NCBI GenBank assembly: GCA_002396125.1
Contig: DGWL01000059.1
Coordinates: 1-26,213 of the forward strand
DNA from: Porphyromonadaceae bacterium UBA4259
Lineage (GTDB): Bacteria > Bacteroidota > Bacteroidia > Bacteroidales > Muribaculaceae
Reading direction: 5' to 3'
DNA: 26,213 nt
This document shows, one piece after another, positions 7,146 through 15,568 of this stretch (within the stretch, counting starts at the first letter, position 1; each line of letters starts with the position of its first letter). The position numbers and the translations under genes are program-made. The notes below the pieces were generated by a model. It saw only the letters and a list, made by a program, of their open reading frames with translations, made no database searches and was not told where the DNA came from.

Positions 7146-9260
7146 TTATTCGTACTGCTCAGTTACATCTTCGTAGGTCTTGTTGCCATCGTAGATGAAG
7201 TAGTGGCGACCGCGATGCAAGTTGTTAATGTCGCTTGTCTGGTTGCGGCTGCTACCGGCGTTGAAGATGATGTTGATTGCATCGAGGTCGGTAGTGATGC
7301 GCTGTGTCCACCAGGTGACACCATCGGGTGTAGTGGTGGTTTCGGTCATCAGTTCACCAGGCCAGTCACCGTTGAGAATGTAGTTGTCGCCGTTGAAGTA
7401 CATCCATGAGTAAAGATGCGGTGCCACATAGGCCTTGACATTGATGACAAAGTCGGTTTCGGGCTCATCGTTATGTCCGTTGCCCAGAATTATGTTATAG
7501 ACGGCTGTGACATCGGCAGCGTTAACAGCACCATCGTTGTTGACATCGGCTTGTTCGCGTTTTTCATGGCCGGTGTCGCCATTGCCCATGATGATGTTGT
7601 AAATCATCGTCACATCGGCTGCATTGACCACGCCGTCGAGATTGGCATCGCCCTTGATGATGGTGGGTGCTCCCCACTGGTCAAGGAGCCAGTTGAACTT
7701 TTGGAAAAAATAATCCTTAAACACATCGCGGTCGTTGATGATGTCGGCATTGCCGTATTGCGGCCATCGACCGGCATCGGCAAGAGTAGCATAGTAGATT
7801 TGGTCGATATAGTCATTGATGAAACCGTCAATCTTGCTGTAGTGGTAACGAACAAAGCGATCCCAATGTTTCTTTACAATCTCTTGGAAATGAGGGTACT
7901 TGGCAATCTCGCCAATCCACGTCTGCGTGAATGCAGGGCGGTCGTAGATGAAACGCCCTATGCCACGATGATAGGCATTGCCAAAGTCCCACACAGGTCC
8001 GAACATGATGCGCGCGTCGTTGCCGCGGTCCTTGTGCCAGTAGCAACTGCCATGAAACGACTCGGTGTCGTCGAGCAACTCTTGCACCAGGTAGAAGCAT
8101 GCCAGCGTGTCGGGGTCGATGTATTGCTCCCATGAGTTGTTGGTCTTGTCGCTCACATAGATAGCCGCATTGGTAGCGTTGATAAGCCCGGTGAGATAGG
8201 TGCGCTGCTGGTCGCTCAACAGTTCGGGCGACTTGTAGGTGGAGAAGATGTTCACCCCGTTGCCCTCGATGGTTCGCACCTGCTCATCTTCCATGTAGTT
8301 GTCGATTTCCACGAGCCATCCGCCACTCACGTTGAACGGGCTGGTTTCATAGTCGATTTGTTCGGTGATGTTCACTCTGCCGGGCTCCACGCGAATGGTC
8401 TCGGTGAGCATGTAAAGCCCAATATAGTCGCCGTTGAGCACTACTTCCACAGGTCGCTGGCTTGGTGTCCATGCCAGGCCCATCATGCGGCTTAGTTCAT
8501 AGCCCACGGTGTTGCGCAGTCCACTCAAGTTATCATCGGCATTAGACATGAGTGCCCAGTGCTTGTTGCTCTTCATCCCCAGCAATGGCTGCTTGGAGTC
8601 GAGCTTGAGGCGGTAGGGCTTCTTGTCGAACGATGACCACGTGTAGTTGCCGCGACCGCGGATTTGCATGAGCTCGGGCGCATCCTTCGACCCAACGCTG
8701 TTGATATCCTCAATGCCCATGTTGTCGATGTAGTATTCGGCGGTGATGTAGTCGTCTTTGGACGTGATGGGCTGGGAATTTTCGGTGTTAATGAAGAGCA
8801 CCGGCAACGTGCCCGAGTAGGCTGCTTCGCCATCGGGCCGTTTCCACGAGCCTGACGCCCAGTTGTCGCCGCTAGTGGGCGTGAACACCCATCCCACAGG
8901 AATGGTGAGTTCGCATGTGGTGGTGCGCATCTCGCCCAGAGTGTTGCTGATGTAGTCCTTCAGGTCGGGGAACGTGGAGTCGTGCCTGCCGTCTTGGAGC
9001 GAGGTCTCGGCAAAGACATAGCGGTACATCCCGGTCACTGTCTCGGGTATTGTGATGCTCCACAGGTCGTCACCTTCATTGGTCATGGTGAGGACGTAGC
9101 TCTCGGCTTGCGAATAGCTGCCGAAGACAAATTTTACCACTGAATACTGCGTGAGTGAGTTGTCGAAGTAAAAAGTCCCTTTGGGTATGTCGAGCGCGGT
9201 GACACTCAAGGCTGTGAGTGCTGTCAGCATCACTGCCAGCAATGTGTTTTTCCTGATCAT
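7146..9260 (-). CDS. Secreted CotH-like protein with dockerin-like repeats and CBM26-like module
   Basis: The protein has 704 residues. A signal peptide covers about 1-22. Residues about 28-130 are a beta-rich domain. The CotH domain covers about 150-530, with KPYRLKL (214-220), HWALMSNADD (234-243), RNTVGYELSRMMGL, EVVLNGDYIGLYMLTE (272-287) and GPVWDFGN (421-428) containing the conserved Asp425. CotH proteins are atypical kinases first known from spore coats; in Bacteroidota their substrates are unknown. Residues 537-560 and 571-594 are two Ca-binding dockerin-type loops (GDANLDGVVNAADV and ADVNNDGAVNAADV). Residues about 606-692 look like a CBM26 starch-binding module (LYSWMYF, GDWPGE, NIIFNAG, QTSDI). 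It starts 15 nt after the TatD stop, so it probably belongs to that operon. Confidence 0.9.
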   Translation of the reverse strand: MIRKNTLLAVMLTALTALSVTALDIPKGTFYFDNSLTQYSVVKFVFGSYSQAESYVLTMTNEGDDLWSITIPETVTGMYRYVFAETSLQDGRHDSTFPDLKDYISNTLGEMRTTTCELTIPVGWVFTPTSGDNWASGSWKRPDGEAAYSGTLPVLFINTENSQPITSKDDYITAEYYIDNMGIEDINSVGSKDAPELMQIRGRGNYTWSSFDKKPYRLKLDSKQPLLGMKSNKHWALMSNADDNLSGLRNTVGYELSRMMGLAWTPSQRPVEVVLNGDYIGLYMLTETIRVEPGRVNITEQIDYETSPFNVSGGWLVEIDNYMEDEQVRTIEGNGVNIFSTYKSPELLSDQQRTYLTGLINATNAAIYVSDKTNNSWEQYIDPDTLACFYLVQELLDDTESFHGSCYWHKDRGNDARIMFGPVWDFGNAYHRGIGRFIYDRPAFTQTWIGEIAKYPHFQEIVKKHWDRFVRYHYSKIDGFINDYIDQIYYATLADAGRWPQYGNADIINDRDVFKDYFFQKFNWLLDQWGAPTIIKGDANLDGVVNAADVTMIYNIIMGNGDTGHEKREQADVNNDGAVNAADVTAVYNIILGNGHNDEPETDFVINVKAYVAPHLYSWMYFNGDNYILNGDWPGELMTETTTTPDGVTWWTQRITTDLDAINIIFNAGSSRNQTSDINNLHRGRHYFIYDGNKTYEDVTEQYE

Positions 9261-9275
9261 TGGAGGTGGTAAGAA

Positions 9276-10049
9276 TTACGTGATTTTAAGACGGAATAAT
9301 GTGATAGAGTTATTGTCGGTAGCGGTCGACACTTCATCGAAATCCTTTCCCAGTTGTTGCGCCACGAATCGGGCGATGTGGGGAATGTTGGCGCTCTCGT
9401 TGCGCTTGCCGCGATTAGGCACGGGTGCCAAGTAGGGCGAGTCGGTCTCGAGCAGCAGTCTGTCAAGCCCCACCACAGGCAAGATTTCCTTGACGTTGCT
9501 CTTCTTGAAAGTGACGATGCCATTCACGCCAAAGTAGAAGTCGCCACGTTTCCTCACTGCTTCAACTTCTTGCACGGTGCCGGTGAAGCTGTGGAACACG
9601 CCTTGTGGCAGCGTTTCGCCAAAGTTGTCCATCACGCTCAGTATTTCATCGAGAGCGTTGCGGCAGTGCATGATGAATGGCAGTTGCAGCTCCTTGCACC
9701 AGTGTAGTTGGATGTCGAGAGCCTGCATTTGTTGCTCCCGCCAAGTGGTGTCCCAGTAGAGATCAATTCCTATCTCGCCCACAGCCACAGGATTGTGCTC
9801 GTTGAGCAACGGCCGCATGGCGGTGAGTTGCTGCATGAAATCGCCGTCAACATCCTCGGGGTGCAGCCCCAGAGCCACCGAGGTGTAGGTGGGGTGGGCG
9901 CGGTGCAGTGCCATCACCTGAGTGATGCTTTCAAGATTCTCGTTGGGCAACACGATGTGACGCACTGCGGCTTGCTTGGCGCGCTCAATCACGAGGTCGC
10001 GGTCGTTGTCGAAGTCGCTGCAATAAATGTGGCTGTGCGAGTCAATCAT
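9276..10049 (-). CDS. tatD: TatD family metal-dependent deoxyribonuclease
   Basis: The protein has 257 residues, the usual TatD length. Metal ligands typical of the family are visible: His5 and His7 in DSHSH, Glu92 in GEIGID, His128 in MHCRN, His153 in VFHSFTG and Asp203 in LLETDSPYL. TatD proteins are cytoplasmic TIM-barrel hydrolases with 3'-5' exonuclease or DNA repair roles. I chose ATG 10049 because MIDSHSH is the conserved N-terminus; the open frame upstream runs into the prenyl synthetase gene. That gene's stop codon ends 1 nt before this ATG, so translation is probably coupled. Confidence 0.93.
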   Translation of the reverse strand: MIDSHSHIYCSDFDNDRDLVIERAKQAAVRHIVLPNENLESITQVMALHRAHPTYTSVALGLHPEDVDGDFMQQLTAMRPLLNEHNPVAVGEIGIDLYWDTTWREQQMQALDIQLHWCKELQLPFIMHCRNALDEILSVMDNFGETLPQGVFHSFTGTVQEVEAVRKRGDFYFGVNGIVTFKKSNVKEILPVVGLDRLLLETDSPYLAPVPNRGKRNESANIPHIARFVAQQLGKDFDEVSTATDNNSITLFRLKIT

Positions 10050-10050
10050 G

Positions 10051-11025
10051 TTATTTTTCTCGGTTAATGAGTTTGGCGATAAGCGCTTGGAAAGCTTGAC
10101 GAGCATCGTCGCTCATGTCAACCTGTGCCAGCAGATTGATGGCACGCTGCGAGTAATCTTCGATAGCTTGACGCGACAGCTCTTTCAGCCCCAGTCGCTC
10201 ATAGATTGCTGTGACAGCGGCAATCTTTTGCTCATGGAACGACTCGTCGATATTGAGCCATTGCTCAAGTTCGGTAGCATCGTCACCGGTGGCGCGGTTC
10301 ATGGCGTTAATCAGCAAGAACGTCTTCTTGTTATTACTGATGTCGCCGCCCGTTTCCTTGCCGAAGGTGGCAGGGTCGCCCCACACGTCGAGGTAGTCGT
10401 CCTGTAGCTGGAAGGCAAGACCCAGGTTCACCGCCATGTTGTAGATGAGACTGGCGTTGCGCTCGTCGGCGTGTGCTACGATAGCACCGGCCTTGCATGC
10501 ACATCCAAGCAGTACCGAGGTCTTGAGGCGAATCATGTTGATATACTCATCGACGGTTACGTCGGAGCGTTGTTCGAAATCCATGTCCCACTGCTGTCCC
10601 TCATAGATTTCCATCGCTGTGGTGTTGAACAGGTCGAGAATAGGTCTCAATAGGTCGTCATCAACACGCGATACGATTTGAGTGGCCATCGTGAGCATGG
10701 CGTCGCCGCTCAAGATTGCCACATTGTCGTTCCACTTGACGTGAACTGTGGGCTTGCCACGACGCACGAGGGCGCGGTCCATTACGTCGTCGTGCAAGAG
10801 TGTGAAGTTGTGGAAAAGCTCGATGCCCAGCGCGGCATTAATAGCGTGGCTGGGGTCTCCACCCATGGCTTCGCATGTCATGAGCGTGAGCACCGGTCGA
10901 ATGCGCTTGCCGCCAAGTGACATGGTGTAGGCGATGGGGGCATAAAGCTGTGCAGGTTGCTCGGGATACTTGATGTTGCCTATAGCCTCGTTGATGAGGT
11001 TGAGATAGTGGTTATAGTTTTGCAT
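10051..11025 (-). CDS. Polyprenyl synthetase (short-chain isoprenyl diphosphate synthase)
   Basis: The protein has 324 residues. The first Asp-rich motif is DDVMD at 79-83 and the second is DDYLD at 209-213; GGKRIRP at 38-44 binds the diphosphate. The enzyme condenses isopentenyl diphosphate onto allylic diphosphates. The residue five places before the first Asp motif is Phe74, and the motif has no two-residue insertion; by the usual product-length rules this fits a geranylgeranyl-type (or other short-chain) enzyme better than a bacterial FPP synthase. It lies 30 nt downstream of the small lipoprotein gene and almost touches tatD. Confidence 0.92.
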   Translation of the reverse strand: MQNYNHYLNLINEAIGNIKYPEQPAQLYAPIAYTMSLGGKRIRPVLTLMTCEAMGGDPSHAINAALGIELFHNFTLLHDDVMDRALVRRGKPTVHVKWNDNVAILSGDAMLTMATQIVSRVDDDLLRPILDLFNTTAMEIYEGQQWDMDFEQRSDVTVDEYINMIRLKTSVLLGCACKAGAIVAHADERNASLIYNMAVNLGLAFQLQDDYLDVWGDPATFGKETGGDISNNKKTFLLINAMNRATGDDATELEQWLNIDESFHEQKIAAVTAIYERLGLKELSRQAIEDYSQRAINLLAQVDMSDDARQAFQALIAKLINREK

Positions 11026-11055
11026 TGGTTAAGTGTAGGGAGATTGATGTCGGGG

Positions 11056-11451
11056 TTAGTTATGACTCTTGACCTCAACCAGTTGTTCAAACTCATCCCA
11101 TGGCTCACCTTCGGGCAAGTTGTCGGGGCGGGCAATGAATATCTCCTTTGCCAAGTCGGGGTCGTGCTGTTGCAGATATTTCTTGAATGCGCGGTTGTAA
11201 TTGTTGATGGCGGCTGTGTCGTCGGCCACTTGGAACTGTGCTTGCTCAGCCTTGGCCTCAAGGATGGCGTTTTGCATCGCCAGCGTGTCGGCATGGTCAC
11301 TTTCCACCACTTTTTTAGCCATTGCGGTGGCGACTTCGGCCGCTTTGAGAGCCAGTTCCGATGTCTCTTGAGTTTTCTTGTGTCCACAAGCTCCCATCGT
11401 CACAATGGCAATGAGCATGATTATAACGCCGCTGAAATATTTCTTGGTCAT
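11056..11451 (-). CDS. Small putative lipoprotein, unknown function
   Basis: The protein has 131 residues. A type II signal sequence ends in a plausible lipobox, MGAC with Cys22. The mature part is charged and helical (about 30-75 is rich in Ala, Glu and Lys), followed by a Pro-rich segment near 105-120. I recognise no family. The first gene of the lipoprotein-prenyl synthetase-TatD-CotH run, it has its own promoter box at 11478-11485 with a short leader. Confidence 0.75.
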   Translation of the reverse strand: MTKKYFSGVIIMLIAIVTMGACGHKKTQETSELALKAAEVATAMAKKVVESDHADTLAMQNAILEAKAEQAQFQVADDTAAINNYNRAFKKYLQQHDPDLAKEIFIARPDNLPEGEPWDEFEQLVEVKSHN

Positions 11452-11477
11452 GGTTTTTTGGTTTGTTTCGATAGTTG

Positions 11478-11485
11478 CAAAGGTA
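11478..11485 (-). promoter_or_regulatory. -7 promoter box for the lipoprotein operon
   Basis: On the minus strand this is TACCTTTG, a full match to TAnnTTTG, followed by C. The ATG at 11451 is 26 nt downstream of the box. Confidence 0.55.
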
Positions 11486-11529
11486 GATATTTTTTTCTAA
11501 ATGACTAGAAATTTAGTATTAAAATGTGA

Positions 11530-11559
11530 AAAGCTCCCGGCCGGGTGGTCGGGAGCTTT
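11530..11559 (-). terminator. Hairpin downstream of aqpZ
   Basis: A perfect 10-bp stem, AAAGCTCCCG with CGGGAGCTTT, and a 10-nt loop. On the minus strand it lies about 28 nt after the aquaporin stop and is followed by TTTTCACATTTTAAT, a weak T-tract. Confidence 0.7.
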
Positions 11560-11586
11560 GATAGTGAGCTATTTAGCAATAGCTAG

Positions 11587-12267
11587 TTAAGCTTCTTCTT
11601 TGGGCTCAACGATTTTCCAGATGATGGCGGCGAGGATTGCGCCAACAAATGGACCAACGATGAATATCCACAAGTTGGTCAACGCTGTACCGCACTGGAA
11701 CACGGCGGGAGCGATTGAACGGGCGGGGTTAACACTGGTGCCGGTGTAGCGGATGCACACCAGGTGAACGAGAACGAGCGACAGACCGATGGCCAGGCCG
11801 GCGAAGTTGTTGGTAGCGCCGTTAGTCTTGGCGGTAGCACCAAGCACAACGAGCACAAACACGCAAGTGAAGAAGATTTCGGCCAGCAAGCCGCCAAGCA
11901 CGCTCACGCCCTCCTGCAGGTCGTTGGCTCCAGTGCCTTCCATACCCTCAACATTGCCTACGAGCAGGTAGAGAATTGCCGAGCCAATGAAAGCTCCGAT
12001 AACTTGGAAAATCATGTACATGGCGCAGTCCTTGGCACTAATGCGCTTGGTAAGGAAGCATCCCAGTGTGATTGCTGGATTGATGTGGCAACCACTGATG
12101 CCACCAATGGTGTAGGCCATTGCCACTACAGCGAGGCCAAATGCCAGCGCGGTGCCCACCACAGCTGGAATGTTGTTAACGGGGTCACAACCCAGGCTAA
12201 CGGCAACACCGCAGCCCATGAGAACGAGCACCATAGTGCCCACCATTTCGGCTAAATACTTTTTCAT
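11587..12267 (-). CDS. aqpZ: Aquaporin Z-type water channel
   Basis: The protein has 226 residues and six transmembrane helices. Both pore-forming NPA motifs are intact: Asn63-Pro-Ala in HINPAITLG and Asn180-Pro-Ala in SVNPARS. All four residues of the water-selective aromatic/arginine filter of E. coli AqpZ are present at matching offsets: Phe43, His168, Thr177 and Arg183, which argues for water rather than glycerol transport. It is an inner-membrane protein. The DUF5715-type gene ends 43 nt upstream on the same strand, so the two may share a transcript. A hairpin terminator follows. Confidence 0.95.
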   Translation of the reverse strand: MKKYLAEMVGTMVLVLMGCGVAVSLGCDPVNNIPAVVGTALAFGLAVVAMAYTIGGISGCHINPAITLGCFLTKRISAKDCAMYMIFQVIGAFIGSAILYLLVGNVEGMEGTGANDLQEGVSVLGGLLAEIFFTCVFVLVVLGATAKTNGATNNFAGLAIGLSLVLVHLVCIRYTGTSVNPARSIAPAVFQCGTALTNLWIFIVGPFVGAILAAIIWKIVEPKEEA

Positions 12268-12310
12268 AATTAGAATCGATTTTAAAAAAGTTAGTAATTA
12301 TGGTAAATTA

Positions 12311-13018
12311 TTATTGACGAGTAGTGATGTGGAAACAGGGCTGGCCACGTTCAAACTTGACATAGCAGCGGTTGCTGTCGCGCAGCTCTTTCAAGGTTTC
12401 GCCCAGTGTGTTGACAAGGATGCGATGATTGGCATCGGCGCCTTCGAAGTCGGGCATACTATCCACTTTCTCAAAGCAATTATAGGCTATGTCGAATGTG
12501 GTGGCATACATGTGGCAACTCTTCCTCACGGCATTGCGGTTCACGCGCACAAGGCGGCGCACGTCGTCCTCGGTGCGCAGCAGTGATGTCACTATAAACT
12601 GATATTGCGCCAACCCTTGATTACGCAGTTTGTCCTGGAAGTTGCCGGCAATAGTGTGCAGCAGCTGTGCGGCACCGGGAGTGAGGTAGGGCACCGAGTG
12701 AGTGAGTTTATCAATCTTGAAAGCGTTGCTGGTTTCCACCATCTGCAGTTGGCTCGTGAGCGCGCTGTCGATATTGATGCGCGCCTTAAGCGGTTCAATG
12801 CCAAAGTTTTGTGCTGCAACAATCTGGGTGTCGTTAATGTCGTGAAAGCGATACATCGCCTTGATGTTGGCACTGCCTCCCATCACCTTGATGGGCTTGC
12901 GCACAGTGGCATTCTCGCTGGGATGAGCATAACTGAAGACCATCACTACGGCTACCGCCATTGCCACTACTGTGAGCAGCAAGCGAGCCATGGTGATGTT
13001 ATAGTTGGATTTCTTCAT
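12311..13018 (-). CDS. DUF5715-type protein, M15 peptidase-like with altered active site
   Basis: The protein has 235 residues from ATG 13018. An N-terminal transmembrane or signal segment covers about 10-31. The C-terminal half contains SCHMYATTFD (167-176), which keeps the spacing of the M15 D,D-carboxypeptidase zinc motif SxHxxGxAxD (Ser167, His169, Asp176; Gly and Ala replaced by Ala172 and Thr174). The third ligand would be His230 in PCFHITT, at the place of the ExWH motif, but the acidic residue three before it is Pro227. The family name is from memory; the M15 relation is inference. I chose 13018 over an earlier ATG (13066) because the promoter box lies between them. It probably acts in the periplasm on the cell wall, or has lost catalysis. 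Confidence 0.75.
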   Translation of the reverse strand: MKKSNYNITMARLLLTVVAMAVAVVMVFSYAHPSENATVRKPIKVMGGSANIKAMYRFHDINDTQIVAAQNFGIEPLKARINIDSALTSQLQMVETSNAFKIDKLTHSVPYLTPGAAQLLHTIAGNFQDKLRNQGLAQYQFIVTSLLRTEDDVRRLVRVNRNAVRKSCHMYATTFDIAYNCFEKVDSMPDFEGADANHRILVNTLGETLKELRDSNRCYVKFERGQPCFHITTRQ

Positions 13019-13022
13019 AGTG

Positions 13023-13030
13023 CAAAAGTA
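13023..13030 (-). promoter_or_regulatory. -7 promoter box for the DUF5715-type gene
   Basis: On the minus strand this is TACTTTTG followed by C. Only 4 nt separate it from the ATG at 13018, so it implies a leaderless or almost leaderless mRNA and decides the start codon. Confidence 0.6.
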
Positions 13031-13095
13031 TAAAAAAATGACTAAAAACATATAATTTGTGAGCAAGATTTTTATGCATTAAGCCATTTTTATTG

Positions 13096-13103
13096 TAATT
13101 TTG
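13096..13103 (+). promoter_or_regulatory. -7 promoter box for pyrE
   Basis: TAATTTTG matches TAnnTTTG. It lies about 48 nt before the pyrE ATG, in the divergent gap with the DUF5715-type gene. No clear -33 element is visible. Confidence 0.5.
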
Positions 13104-13151
13104 TCGCCAAATTAATCAAATCTTAATCCCAAACACCCAACACTTATATAA

Positions 13152-13802
13152 ATGGAGAAACTCGACATTACATTGGCTAAACGCCTGCTTAAAATAAATG
13201 CGATTATGTTTCAGCCCGAGAGACCTTTCCTGTGGGGCAACGGCTGGAACGCACCCATCTACAACGACAACAAGATAACTCTTTCCTATCCCGACGTGCG
13301 CCGATTCCTTAAAGTGGAGCTCTCACGGCTCATATTGGAGAACTTCCCTGATGCCGAGGTCGTGGCTAGTGTTGCGATGGGATCGATTGCTATGGGGGCT
13401 CTTGTCGCCGACACGCTGGGGTTGCCATTTGTGTATTTACGCAACGTACCCAAGGACCATGGCTTGGAGAACATGATTGAAGGAAACTTCAAGCCGGGGC
13501 AGAAAGTGGTGCTTATCGAAGACTTGGTTTCTACCGGTCACAACGCTATCAAGGCGATGCACGAGATGCAACTGGCCGGTGGCGAGGTGCTTGGCATGGT
13601 GGCAATGTTTACCTACGAGTTTGAAGAAGCTATAAGTTCTTTCAATGAGGAAGGCTTGCAATTACTCACACTCACCACTTTCAACGCTATGCTTGAGGCT
13701 GCTGTCGAGACCGGTTGTATCAAGCCTGGTGATGCCCAGGTGTTTGAGTTGTGGCATGACGACCCCGAGAACTGGACTCCCGAGGCGCTAAAGGTTGACT
13801 GA
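13152..13802 (+). CDS. pyrE: Orotate phosphoribosyltransferase
   Basis: The protein has 216 residues, as expected for bacterial OPRTases. The PRPP-binding motif VVLIEDLVSTGHN is at 119-131, and the flexible catalytic loop carries Lys101 and His103 in PKDHG. VASVAMGSIAMGALVA (71-86) forms the diphosphate loop. It makes orotidine 5'-phosphate from orotate and PRPP in pyrimidine synthesis in the cytoplasm. The SRPBCC gene follows 52 nt downstream and they probably share a transcript that ends at the hairpin near 14347. No other pyrimidine gene is in the window. Confidence 0.93.
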   Translation: MEKLDITLAKRLLKINAIMFQPERPFLWGNGWNAPIYNDNKITLSYPDVRRFLKVELSRLILENFPDAEVVASVAMGSIAMGALVADTLGLPFVYLRNVPKDHGLENMIEGNFKPGQKVVLIEDLVSTGHNAIKAMHEMQLAGGEVLGMVAMFTYEFEEAISSFNEEGLQLLTLTTFNAMLEAAVETGCIKPGDAQVFELWHDDPENWTPEALKVD

Positions 13803-13854
13803 GGGACAATAGTTGCGAAAATTCAGGAATAATAAGATCAATAAAATATAGAAA

Positions 13855-14292
13855 ATGGAAAGTTACAAGAGTGATAAGGTTGTTATTGATTATAATATCA
13901 ATGTGATATATAATAAGTTGAGCGACCCGCGGGTGTTTAAGGCTCATCTTGATGAAAACATCGACCGCTTGCCACAGGATGCTCGTGAACACTTGGATAA
14001 GGTGAAGTTTGAGGACGACGGTATCAGCATCGAGTCGCCTATGGGAGCTCTTAAGCTCAGCGTTGCCGAGAGCGTGGAACCAAGCCTGGTTAAATATACA
14101 GCCTTGCAATCACCGGTACCCTTTGGCCTCACGGTGAACCTTGAGCCCATCGACGATAGCCACACCGGCAGCGTTACCGAGATTAATATTGAGCTCCCCA
14201 TGATGCTACGCGCCATGGTGGGCGGAAAACTCAAGGACGGAGCCAAGCAACTGGGTGAAGTCATTGCCAAGCTTCCATTTGGTGACCTGTAA
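13855..14292 (+). CDS. SRPBCC-fold (START/polyketide cyclase-like) small protein
   Basis: The protein has 145 residues and no signal peptide. The pattern is that of the SRPBCC helix-grip fold: an N-terminal strand (KVVIDYNINVIYNKLSDP), central beta strands (VKFEDDGISIESPMGALKLSVAE and SVTEINIELP), and a long C-terminal helix (GGKLKDGAKQLGEVIAKLP). These proteins bind hydrophobic ligands in a deep cavity; the ligand cannot be told from sequence. A conserved place after pyrE in Bacteroidales is my recollection only. Confidence 0.75.
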   Translation: MESYKSDKVVIDYNINVIYNKLSDPRVFKAHLDENIDRLPQDAREHLDKVKFEDDGISIESPMGALKLSVAESVEPSLVKYTALQSPVPFGLTVNLEPIDDSHTGSVTEINIELPMMLRAMVGGKLKDGAKQLGEVIAKLPFGDL

Positions 14293-14346
14293 ATAATGTT
14301 CTCAAGAGTGCATTACTTGTGAGAACAGTTATCACAAAGTATACTT

Positions 14347-14380
14347 AAGGTGAATCCACATTAGGGTTCGCCTTTATTTT
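14347..14380 (+). terminator. Rho-independent terminator of the pyrE operon
   Basis: Stem AAGGTGAATCC with GGGTTCGCCTT (11 pairs, two of them G-U) and a 6-nt loop, followed by TATTTTTATT. It overlaps the end of the convergent comF gene. A second, weaker hairpin (GTTCTC with GAGAAC) lies at 14298-14326. Confidence 0.75.
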
Positions 14381-15087
14381 TATTCCAGTTGAGCGGCGGC
14401 AAGTGTAAATAATGAGATGCGGGCTTCGGGAATTGCATTGTGAAGAACGGTGGCACAGGCTAGCAGGGTGGCACCGGTGGTCACGACGTCGTCAACAATG
14501 AGCACGTGCTTACCTTGCAGGCCCGCAATGTGCCGCTTGCTCACGGCAAAGGCTCCTTCAATGTTCTTTTGTCGCTCCACAGCGTCTTTGTGGGTTTGAG
14601 TAGAATGTTCTTTAACGGCCTTGATGGCCTTGATGACGGGGATTCCTGTGGCCCTTGACACCCCTTTTGCCAAGTATTCACTCTGGTTGTAGCCGCGGCT
14701 TGCGAGTTTGGTGTAGTGCAATGGCACAGGCACTATTGCCTCAATGCTGTCGAAGAAGTGGCTGCCGCTCATCTGCTTGGCTGCGCGCTCAGTGAGCCAT
14801 CGGCCCATAGTGGGCATGTTGCGATACTTGATGTCGTGCAGGATTGAGGCGTAGGGGTCGCCCTTTTGATAAAAGAAGTAGCTGGCGCATCGCTCCACAG
14901 GAATCTTGCCGGCCATTAACTGTTCAAAGGGGTTGAAATTGATTTCCTCATAGTGAGTGCGAGGCAGCTCGAGCAGGCACTTGCGGCACAGGAACTTCTC
15001 GCCTGTGCCTAGTGGCTTGCCGCACACCGAGCAAGAGGCCGGCATCACCACGTCGATAGCGCTGCTTATGAGGTCTTTAATATTCAT
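14380..15087 (-). CDS. comF: ComF family phosphoribosyltransferase-like protein
   Basis: The protein has 235 residues. An N-terminal zinc-binding site has Cys19, Cys22, Cys34 and Cys37 (CSVC and CRKC). The PRTase core has the PRPP motif VLIVDDVVTTGAT at 195-207 and the family motif SRGYNQSEYLAKG (130-142). In naturally competent bacteria ComF links incoming single-stranded DNA to helicase and DprA functions. It overlaps recX by 11 nt and is the last gene of the hydrolase-miaA-recX-comF run. Confidence 0.92.
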   Translation of the reverse strand: MNIKDLISSAIDVVMPASCSVCGKPLGTGEKFLCRKCLLELPRTHYEEINFNPFEQLMAGKIPVERCASYFFYQKGDPYASILHDIKYRNMPTMGRWLTERAAKQMSGSHFFDSIEAIVPVPLHYTKLASRGYNQSEYLAKGVSRATGIPVIKAIKAVKEHSTQTHKDAVERQKNIEGAFAVSKRHIAGLQGKHVLIVDDVVTTGATLLACATVLHNAIPEARISLFTLAAAQLE

Positions 15088-15568
15088 TATCGCTACTGTT
15101 AATTAAACGTGACACGACAGGGTAGAATTCGCTTGGCTCAAAGCCTCGCGAGGCGGCAAATCGCAACAAGGCGGCGCGTGCCTGTTGTGGATCTTTGTTT
15201 TTTAGAGTCGCTGCCTTTGCGGTGAGTGTGTCGAGTATCTCTTGTTTATAATGCTCGTCATCAATTTCGCTGAGCGCATTGTCGATGATGTCTTGCTCAA
15301 TGCCTTTGCTCTTGAGCATGTACGCTATTTTGGTGCGGCCCCAGTGGTTGAAGCGCAACTTGTCGCGACAGTAGGCGCGTGCGAATCGCTCGTTATCAAG
15401 ATAGCGTTCTTGCTTGAGCCTATCGATTAGGGCATTGGCATCGGCAGGCGCAATACCCCAGTCGTGTAACTTGCGTCGCAGGTCGCCCTCGGCCTGTTCG
15501 CAGCGTGCACACAGTGCTGTGAGCCTCAGGTAGGCATTTTGGGGCGTTAAGGGTCGGCTTGATTTCAT
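15077..15568 (-). CDS. recX: RecX family regulator of RecA
   Basis: The protein has 163 residues, built of tandem three-helix repeats typical of RecX. LKQERYLDNERFARAYCRDK and WGRTKIAYMLKSKGI are the diagnostic segments. RecX binds RecA filaments and limits recombination and the SOS response. Its ATG overlaps the miaA stop codon as ATGA (15565-15568), and its own end overlaps comF, so all three are translationally coupled. recA itself is not in the window. Confidence 0.9.
   Translation of the reverse strand: MKSSRPLTPQNAYLRLTALCARCEQAEGDLRRKLHDWGIAPADANALIDRLKQERYLDNERFARAYCRDKLRFNHWGRTKIAYMLKSKGIEQDIIDNALSEIDDEHYKQEILDTLTAKAATLKNKDPQQARAALLRFAASRGFEPSEFYPVVSRLINSSDNEY

Noticed and set aside
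7416..8135. Plus-strand open frame of 239 codons
   Set aside because: Antisense to the CotH-like protein, which has continuous domain structure across the same region.
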